Assembly (NCBI GenBank): GCA_937872085.1
Contig: CALMQK010000303.1
Span: forward strand, 1 to 7,484
Source of the DNA: an uncultured euryarchaeote
Lineage (GTDB): Archaea > Thermoplasmatota > Thermoplasmata > UBA10834
Direction: 5' to 3'
Length of the DNA: 7,484 nt
Below, piece after piece: positions 1-5,623 of this stretch; positions within the stretch are counted from its first letter, which is position 1, and each line of letters starts with the position of its first letter. The notes beneath the pieces are model-generated. The model saw only the letters and a program-made list of their open reading frames with translations. It made no database searches and was not told the DNA's origin. The translations under genes and the position numbers were made by a program.

Positions 1-5
1 AGGAG
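1..5 (+). promoter_or_regulatory. Ribosome binding site of the first secretion ATPase
   Basis: AGGAG lies 7 bases before the ATG at 13, a canonical Shine-Dalgarno core at a normal distance. It supports the ATG at 13 as the true start of the first ATPase. Only 12 bases of upstream sequence are present, so no promoter can be judged. Confidence 0.8.
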
Positions 6-12
6 TTAAACA

Positions 13-1770
13 ATGGCTGAAGCCGCATCAAAGACGAAGCACATAGTGCCGGTCAAGGCCGCGCGCATGCCACTTGGAGCAAGGCTCTATCAGGGTTGGA
101 TAGGGGTGGTCAGTAAGCTCAAGTCGACCCCGATTTCGACCAGGATGCCCCGAGGAGCGGCTGCGAGGCGGCGCGACTGGAGCCACGGCAGAGGCTCCGT
201 CTACACAGAGGTACCTCCTATCACCGACACGAACATCGAGGAGATCGGGTTCTACAGCGTGGTCGAGCCCTACAGTTACATCCAAGCGACTTACAACCGG
301 GCGACGAGCGAGTTCATCATGAGGGTGATAGAGCCCATACTCAAGGAAGACGAGGAGGAGCTCCTCACACTGTTCAAGGAGACTCTCGAGAAGACCCTGG
401 ACTACGAATGGGAGAAGCTCGCAGTGATGGACAAGAGGACTTATCTCGAGAAGAGCGTCGAGAGCTTCATCAAGTCCAGGGGGATGAGCATCGAGCCCAT
501 CTCGAAGGACAAGATCACCTACTTCCTCGCTAGAGACTTCGTGGGTTTCGGGCCCATAGACGCGCTCATAGATGACACTCACATCGAAGACATCTCGTGC
601 GATGGCGTCGGCATACCATTGTTCGTGTTCCACAGCAAGTTCGAGTCGATCAAGACGAATATCATCTTCGAAGACGAGGCCACGCTGAACTCGTTCGTCA
701 TCAACCTGGGCCAGAGGTGCGGGAAGCAGCTATCGGTCTCGAACCCGATCCTAGACGGAACCACGCCCGAGGGGCACAGAGTCCAGGCGACCTATGCCCG
801 AGAGGTCACCACCAGAGGTGCCTCGTTCACGATCAGGCGGTTCAAGGAGAAGCCTTTCACGCCAGTCGAACTGATAAAGTACGGCACAGCGTCGCCGGAC
901 ATCGTTGCCTACATGTGGCTCAGCGTCGAGCACGGCGAGTCGGCGATCATCTGCGGTGGGACTGCCAGCGGGAAGACGGCAACGCTGAACGCGATTGCCC
1001 TTTTCATGCCTCCCGGCGCGAAGGTCGTCACGATGGAGGACACGAGGGAGATCAATCTGCCCCACGAGAACTGGATACCCGCCACTACGCGATCAGGCGT
1101 CGGAGAGCGAGGGCCTGACGGAAAGGCCGCCGGCGAGATCGACATGTACGACCTCGTGAGGGCGGCTCTGAGGCAGAGGCCCAACTACATCATAGTGGGT
1201 GAGGTCAGAGGCAAGGAGACCTACACCATGTTCCAAGCGATGGCCACCGGCCACACGACATTCTCGACGATGCACGCAGACTCGGTGAAGGGAATGGTCA
1301 ACAGGCTGGAGAATCCTCCCATCAACTGCCCAAGGATACTGCTCACGGCCCTGAGGAACGTCATCATCCAGACCCACGCGAGAGTGGGTGTCGACATGGT
1401 CAGACGGATAAAACAGCTCATAGAGATAGTGGGGTTCGAGCCCGAGACCAACGAGCTGATCAGCAATACCGTCTACGAATGGGACCAGGCGACTGACAAG
1501 TTCATCTTCAAAGGCCATAGCTTCCTGTTCGACAAGATCATGGAGATGAAGAACCTCACGCACGAGGAGCTCCTCCAGGAGTTCGAACGCCGGATAGACA
1601 TCGTGAAGTACATGGTCTCCAAGGACATGGCCGACCACCACGAAATCTGGGGGCTCATCAGGGAGTACTACAAGGAGCCGAAGGGCACTGCCGAGAGGAT
1701 CAGGAAGGAGCTCTACGGGCAATTGAAACCTGTGCAACCGCTCATTGCTGGAGGTGAGGTCGCTGCCTGA
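13..1770 (+). CDS. Archaeal type II/IV secretion system ATPase (GspE/TadA/VirB11-like), first paralogue
   Basis: This 585-residue cytoplasmic motor ATPase would hydrolyse ATP as a ring to drive assembly (or disassembly) of a type IV pilus-like filament through the platform proteins encoded next. Seen directly: a basic N-terminal tail (about 1-60); an archaeal-type N-terminal domain with IEDISCDG at 191-198; SFTIRRF at 271-277; Walker A GGTASGKT at 315-322 (K321, T322); an Asp box around MEDTRE with E342; Walker B IIVGEVRG at 393-400 (E397); a His box with H414 and STMHA at 418-422. After the core comes the ETNELI...VYEW segment shared with the second ATPase. All catalytic motifs are intact, so it should be active. 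The start is fixed by ATG plus AGGAG. Its 3' end overlaps the next gene. Family assignment is firm; the filament type is inferred. It lies next to two one-domain platform proteins, which argues for a Tad/pilus machine rather than an archaellum (FlaI/ArlI) or a DNA-transfer VirB11. Confidence 0.95.
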   Translation: MAEAASKTKHIVPVKAARMPLGARLYQGWIGVVSKLKSTPISTRMPRGAAARRRDWSHGRGSVYTEVPPITDTNIEEIGFYSVVEPYSYIQATYNRATSEFIMRVIEPILKEDEEELLTLFKETLEKTLDYEWEKLAVMDKRTYLEKSVESFIKSRGMSIEPISKDKITYFLARDFVGFGPIDALIDDTHIEDISCDGVGIPLFVFHSKFESIKTNIIFEDEATLNSFVINLGQRCGKQLSVSNPILDGTTPEGHRVQATYAREVTTRGASFTIRRFKEKPFTPVELIKYGTASPDIVAYMWLSVEHGESAIICGGTASGKTATLNAIALFMPPGAKVVTMEDTREINLPHENWIPATTRSGVGERGPDGKAAGEIDMYDLVRAALRQRPNYIIVGEVRGKETYTMFQAMATGHTTFSTMHADSVKGMVNRLENPPINCPRILLTALRNVIIQTHARVGVDMVRRIKQLIEIVGFEPETNELISNTVYEWDQATDKFIFKGHSFLFDKIMEMKNLTHEELLQEFERRIDIVKYMVSKDMADHHEIWGLIREYYKEPKGTAERIRKELYGQLKPVQPLIAGGEVAA

Positions 1771-2791
1771 AATCGACAATGCGTTCAAGAGCGTCGAGGT
1801 CAATAAATCCCAGTACCTCAAGACGAAGATGTCCCGCGTGGGTGAGACAATGGGCCCTCACGCGATCAAGCTCGAGAAGGGTGCCGTCCCCGATTATATC
1901 AAGCTCACCAAGTTCCAAGACCTCGCGTGGAGGACGATGGGTAGATATGCCAAGACCAAGACCAATTCCCTCCAGCAACTGGACGATTCTCTCCTCAAGG
2001 CCCACATGAAAATCAGGCCTGAGGAGTACCTGGCCTATGTGTTCATGGCCGCGATCGTGACCGCGATAGTCGGCGTGATCATAGGGATCGTCGTAGGTGT
2101 CGTCCTGTTCGGGCTGATGGGCGTGGGGATCGTGATGAGGATACTCGTGGCCTTGCTCGCGAGCGTGCTCCTGCCGATCATGGCTCTCATGATGCTCAAG
2201 GGGTCCCCCGCCGGAAAGGCCAAGGGCCGGGGAAGGGACATCGACAAGAGGATCGCCGCGGCGATGAGCTTCATATCGGCGATGGCCTCGGCAGATGTCA
2301 ACATCGACGTCATATTCAAGGAGCTCTCGAGGCAGAAGGCCTACGGGGAGATCAGCCATGAGGCGGCGTGGATCACGAGGGACACGGAGCTGCTCGGCTC
2401 TGACATACTGACCGCCATCAGGAAGGCGGCCAAGAGGTCACCCTCGACCAAGTTCCAGGACTTCCTCCAGGGCGTCATCACCACTTCGACCTCCGGAGGG
2501 CAGCTGAAGCCGTACTTCCTGCTCAAGGCCGATGAATATGCCAAGGAGAACAAGCTCGCCCTCAAGTCACAGATGGAGACCCTGGGAATGCTGGCGGAGT
2601 CCTTCGTCACTGTCGTGGTCGCGTTCCCGCTGTTCCTTGTGCTCATCCTCGCGATCATGGCGGTCGTCGGGGGCGGTGACCCAGGGTTCATGGTAATGAT
2701 GCTTTACCTCATCGTCATCGGGATGATCCCGATCTCGCAGTTCGGTTTCATATTCGTCATCTGGAACATGTCCAAGGAGAGTGCAATGTGA
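1745..2791 (+). CDS. Type II secretion F-family membrane platform protein, first (TadB/TadC-like)
   Basis: This is an inner-membrane platform protein of the GspF/PilC/TadB-TadC family; such proteins couple the ATPase to pilin insertion. Up to 348 residues: a basic cytoplasmic N-terminus (to about 94), two hydrophobic segments (about 95-121 and 129-151), a cytoplasmic T2SSF domain (about 165-283) with the usual Gly-Gly at 251-252, then two membrane segments (about 285-308 and 315-341). A single T2SSF domain is typical of Tad proteins; archaellar FlaJ has two. The start is uncertain. TTG at 1745 is the earliest start within the open frame but has no ribosome site; GTG 1754 lies inside a strong GGAGGTGA; CTG 1763 is correctly spaced from that site; the first ATG is at 1829. 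The true protein may therefore be 6 to 28 residues shorter. Overlap with the upstream ATPase gene implies translational coupling. Confidence 0.9.
   Translation: MLEVRSLPEIDNAFKSVEVNKSQYLKTKMSRVGETMGPHAIKLEKGAVPDYIKLTKFQDLAWRTMGRYAKTKTNSLQQLDDSLLKAHMKIRPEEYLAYVFMAAIVTAIVGVIIGIVVGVVLFGLMGVGIVMRILVALLASVLLPIMALMMLKGSPAGKAKGRGRDIDKRIAAAMSFISAMASADVNIDVIFKELSRQKAYGEISHEAAWITRDTELLGSDILTAIRKAAKRSPSTKFQDFLQGVITTSTSGGQLKPYFLLKADEYAKENKLALKSQMETLGMLAESFVTVVVAFPLFLVLILAIMAVVGGGDPGFMVMMLYLIVIGMIPISQFGFIFVIWNMSKESAM
1750..1757 (+). promoter_or_regulatory. Strong Shine-Dalgarno site inside the end of the first ATPase gene
   Basis: GGAGGTGA is an eight-base match to the anti-Shine-Dalgarno end of 16S rRNA, and it lies within the last codons of the ATPase gene. 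The only in-frame start-like codon 5 bases downstream of it is CTG at 1763; TTG 1745 lies before it and GTG 1754 lies within it. It probably directs translation of the platform protein, but which codon is used cannot be settled from sequence alone. Confidence 0.55.
2774..2780 (+). promoter_or_regulatory. Ribosome binding site of the second platform protein
   Basis: AAGGAGA lies within the last codons of the first platform gene, 7 bases before GTG 2788 and 10 bases before ATG 2791. The spacing slightly favours GTG, while codon preference favours ATG; the two starts differ by one residue only. The gene junction reads GTGATG, with the upstream stop TGA at 2789-2791. Confidence 0.6.
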
Positions 2792-3726
2792 TGGAGCCAG
2801 GTCAGAAGAACATGTCCGACAAGGAGAGGGAGGCCGCCCTCAAGAAGATCCTCAGCACCGACAAAGGGGACAAGACGAGGCTGGTCATCGGCGTGACGTT
2901 GGCGGTGGTGGCGGTGTTTGGATTCCTGGCAGTGATCAAGCTCCTGGGAAGCGCACCGCTCCCGTTCGAGCCGATCGACTACGTCATATTCGCCATGATG
3001 GCTATGTTCGGTCCGTACGGATTCTACATGAGCTCCAAGCAGGCGCGCATCCACGAGATAGAAACAAGACTCCCGGACTTCCTAAGAGACGTCGCCGAGG
3101 CCGGCAGGTTCGGCATGACACTCGCGGCCGCCATCGTAATCGCTTCTTCGGGAAGGTATGGCCGGCTGACCCCCGAGATCAAGAAGATGGCCGCGCAGAT
3201 AGAGTGGGGGGTCCCAGCCTCCGAGGCGATCAGGTTGTTCTCCGAGCGGGTCAAGACCCCGCTGGTCACCAGGATGGCGTCGATCATCATGAAGGCGAAC
3301 GACGCGGGCGGCAATGTCGCAGATGTCCTGACCATGGTCTCACACGACGCCAAGGAGACGATCCTGACGGATCAGGAGCGATCATTGACCATGCAGACCT
3401 ACGTCCTCGTCATCTACATCTCGTTCTTCGTGTTCATCTCTACGATCCTCATCTTGCAGGGGCAGTTCCTACCCAAGATGGAAGAGGCGGGCAAGCAGGT
3501 CAGCGCGGCGGCAGAGAAGCAGGGAGTTGGCCAGATTCCTGGCGTGACTATCCAGGTCGACGTGATCCCGACGATCAGCTTCATATTCCTCCTCTCGGTG
3601 CTCGTCCACGCGATAGGAGATGGCCTCCTGGCAGGGGTCATCCAGAACGGTAGCATACCGATCGGGATGAGACACAGTTTCATCATGCTCCTGGCGGGGT
3701 TCGCATCGCTCAGATTGATAGGATGA
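2788..3726 (+). CDS. Type II secretion F-family membrane platform protein, second (TadC/TadB-like)
   Basis: This is the second integral-membrane platform subunit, expected to pair with the preceding one and to bind the ATPase from the cytoplasmic side. Of 312 residues, a short charged N-terminus (1-30) is followed by membrane segments at about 31-54 and 63-81. A T2SSF domain follows (about 90-200), with the classic pattern LPDFLRDVAEAGRFG..., a GVPASEAIRLFSERV helix, and AGGNVADVL around Gly174-Gly175. Hydrophobic segments follow at about 203-224, 262-285 and 295-310. It lacks the long basic N-terminus of the first platform protein and has an extra C-terminal hydrophobic segment, so the pair is asymmetric, as TadB and TadC are. 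The start is GTG 2788 or ATG 2791; both overlap the upstream stop, indicating coupled translation. Which Tad member it corresponds to cannot be assigned by eye. Confidence 0.92.
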   Translation: MMEPGQKNMSDKEREAALKKILSTDKGDKTRLVIGVTLAVVAVFGFLAVIKLLGSAPLPFEPIDYVIFAMMAMFGPYGFYMSSKQARIHEIETRLPDFLRDVAEAGRFGMTLAAAIVIASSGRYGRLTPEIKKMAAQIEWGVPASEAIRLFSERVKTPLVTRMASIIMKANDAGGNVADVLTMVSHDAKETILTDQERSLTMQTYVLVIYISFFVFISTILILQGQFLPKMEEAGKQVSAAAEKQGVGQIPGVTIQVDVIPTISFIFLLSVLVHAIGDGLLAGVIQNGSIPIGMRHSFIMLLAGFASLRLIG

Positions 3727-3735
3727 TGATGTGAG

Positions 3736-5448
3736 ATGACCGAGACGGACCAACCGAAGATGCAGGTAGAGCAGCATGCTCCAGAGGTGGAGGCCCCGAA
3801 GAAGAAAGGCCCGGGCTTCATGTCGGCATACTACAGCTTCCTCCTGAAGCTCAAGCCGAAGCCGTTGCTGGTGACACTCTCGAAGAGCGAGGCGTCCGTG
3901 GACCTGAGTCACATCACTGACGTACCCAAGATCTCGGAACCCAACGTGGACGAGGTCGAGCTGATCCCGATCAAGCAGAACTACACCTATATCAGGATCA
4001 AGTACGACAACAAGTCCAACGAGTACCTCTACGAGGTGATCGAGCCGAAGCTGTCCGAGGACGAAAAGGACGTGCTCGCGCTCCTGAAGGAGACGCTCGT
4101 GGCATCCGTCGAGAAGACGACCGAGTCCGCCCCCGAAGACAAGGAGAAGTACCTCAGGAGGATAGTCGAGAGGCTCATGGTGCAACTCGCGATCAGCCTG
4201 AACCCTGCATCCAAGGAGAAGGTGATGTACTACGTCGTCAGGGACTTCATCGGCTACGGCATCATCAACGTCATGATGTTGGACCCGAGTGTCGAGGACT
4301 GCTCATGCGACGGCGTCAATGTCCCCTTCTTCATATACCACAGGAAGTACGGCTCGATAAGGTCCAACCTCAGGTTCGTCAAGGAGACGGAACTGGACGG
4401 GTATGTCGTATGGCTGGCACAGAAGTGCGGCAAGCACATATCCGTCGCGAGCCCGCTGCTCGACGCGACGATCCCCGATGGGTCCAGGCTTCAGGCGACC
4501 CTGGGCAAGCATGTCACCAAGAGAGGCTCATCCTTCACCATCAGGCGGTTCAAGGAGAACCCGTTCACGCCATTGGACCTGCTCAAGTTCAAGACCATGA
4601 GCACGGAGATGATGGCCTACCTTTGGATAGGCATAGAGCACGGACAATCCATGCTCGTCTGCGGAGGCACGGCAAGCGGCAAGACCACCACGCTGAACGC
4701 CGTCCTGCTGTTCATCCCGCCCCAGATGAAGATCGTCTCGATTGAGGACACCAGGGAGCTGAACCTCCCCCACGAGAACTGGATCCCTGCCCTGACCAGG
4801 GAAGGTTTCGGAGGAAAGAGCCACATCACGGGCAGGGCCGCGGGTGAGATAGACATGTTCGACCTCCTCACGGCAGCGATGAGGCAGAGGCCCCAGTACC
4901 TGATGGTCGGTGAGGTCAGGGGCAAGGAGGCGTATGTCGTGTTCCAGGCGATGGCCACGGGCAAGACCTGCTACTCCACGTTCCACGCAGAGGACGTCCA
5001 AGCGATGGTGCACAGGATGGAGAACGACCCGATCAACCTGCCGAGGGCGCTCATCACGGCGCTCAACATCGTGATGCTCCAGGCGCAGGTCAAGGTCGGG
5101 ACCAAGATGACCAGGCGCGTGAAGTCTCTCACCGAGATCGTCGGCATCGACCCTGAGACCAACGAGCTGATCACCAACTCCGTATACACATGGAACCCTG
5201 CGGATGACACCTTCAACTTCAGCGGCCACAGCTACGTGTACGAGAAGGTCAGGATGGCCAGGAACTGGTCCCCAAGAGAGATGGAGAGGGAGATCAAGAG
5301 AAGGGTCGACATCCTCGAGTACATGAAGAAGGTCGCCGTCGACAACCACAGGAAGGTCGCGACGATCATCTCCGCCTACTACAAGGACCCGGAGAAGGTC
5401 ATGAAGGAAGTAAGGGCGAAGCTCGCAGAGGGCGCCGAGAAGATCTAA
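3736..5448 (+). CDS. Archaeal type II/IV secretion system ATPase, second paralogue
   Basis: This 570-residue ATPase is of the same family as the first gene and presumably acts on the same platform proteins. Seen directly: a charged, Lys-rich N-terminal stretch (about 1-50); VEDCSCDG at 186-193; SFTIRRF at 266-272; Walker A GGTASGKT at 310-317 (K316, T317); an Asp box IEDTRE with E337; Walker B LMVGEVRG at 389-396 (E393); a His box ending STFHA at 414-418 (H417); and the same ETNELI...VY.W C-terminal segment. It aligns with the first ATPase almost without gaps (constant offset of 4-5 residues) and looks roughly half identical in the core, with N-termini unrelated by eye. One difference is in the His-box region, where K410-T-C replaces H414-T-T of the first ATPase. 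ATG 3736 is the first possible start after an in-frame stop; its ribosome site is weak (AGGATGA ends 9 bases upstream). It could be a retraction or alternative motor; this is not decidable here. Confidence 0.95.
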   Translation: MTETDQPKMQVEQHAPEVEAPKKKGPGFMSAYYSFLLKLKPKPLLVTLSKSEASVDLSHITDVPKISEPNVDEVELIPIKQNYTYIRIKYDNKSNEYLYEVIEPKLSEDEKDVLALLKETLVASVEKTTESAPEDKEKYLRRIVERLMVQLAISLNPASKEKVMYYVVRDFIGYGIINVMMLDPSVEDCSCDGVNVPFFIYHRKYGSIRSNLRFVKETELDGYVVWLAQKCGKHISVASPLLDATIPDGSRLQATLGKHVTKRGSSFTIRRFKENPFTPLDLLKFKTMSTEMMAYLWIGIEHGQSMLVCGGTASGKTTTLNAVLLFIPPQMKIVSIEDTRELNLPHENWIPALTREGFGGKSHITGRAAGEIDMFDLLTAAMRQRPQYLMVGEVRGKEAYVVFQAMATGKTCYSTFHAEDVQAMVHRMENDPINLPRALITALNIVMLQAQVKVGTKMTRRVKSLTEIVGIDPETNELITNSVYTWNPADDTFNFSGHSYVYEKVRMARNWSPREMEREIKRRVDILEYMKKVAVDNHRKVATIISAYYKDPEKVMKEVRAKLAEGAEKI

Positions 5449-5459
5449 GACACACCCGA

Positions 5460-5483
5460 GAAGAAACCTCTTCCCTCACTTTT
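5460..5483 (+). terminator. Possible terminator of the pilus operon
   Basis: Shortly after the TAA of the second ATPase there is a perfect 5-base hairpin, GAAGA/TCTTC around an AACC loop (5460-5473), followed after a short gap by TTTT at 5480-5483. The stem is short and partly A-T and the T-run is brief, so this is a weak candidate. Archaeal termination depends mainly on T-tracts, which leaves it plausible. Confidence 0.3.
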
Positions 5484-5576
5484 GACCATTCGATGCGAAC
5501 AGCCAGGGCTTTTCGATGAGATACCTCGATCCAGCAGCCCGGTTCTGCTCACGGCCTGGGCTCCGCTCGTGTGCGG

Positions 5577-5599
5577 AAGAATGAAAATCGTGAAAGAGG
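5577..5599 (-). terminator. Possible T-rich terminator of the CARDB/zinc-ribbon gene
   Basis: Read on the - strand, the segment starting 25 bases past the TAG stop of the surface-protein gene is rich in T and C, with the runs CTTT, ATTTT and ATTCTT in succession. No convincing stem precedes it. Archaeal RNA polymerase can stop at such T-tracts, so it is the most likely 3' end signal for this gene in the 175-base convergent gap. The rest of the gap (5484-5576) holds nothing recognisable. Confidence 0.3.
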
Positions 5600-5623
5600 T
5601 TTGGTGTGGTTTCAGGGAGGGGC

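Noticed and set aside
2781..3653. Long + strand open frame of 290 codons over the second platform gene
   Set aside because: Its translation is rich in Arg, Gly, Asp and His with no domain-like pattern, and it lies in another frame over a clear membrane protein gene. It is a by-product of GC-rich codon use.
4528..5349. Long - strand open frame (273 codons) antisense to the second ATPase; similar frames at 28-633, 1093-1821, 1742-2359 and 3469-4185
   Set aside because: They are antisense to well-supported genes, have low-complexity Asp/His/Leu/Val/Arg-rich translations, and recur at the same relative place in both ATPases (1093-1821 and 4528-5349), as expected from shared codon use.
13..5448. 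Archaellum (FlaI/FlaJ) locus
   Set aside because: The platform is split into two one-domain proteins, there are two ATPases, and no FlaH or archaellin is seen; a Tad/pilus-like system fits better, though genes outside the window could change this.
5536..5562. Inverted repeat AGCCC...GGGCT in the intergenic gap
   Set aside because: It has only five pairs with a 17-base loop and no T-run after it, so it is within chance expectation for GC-rich DNA.
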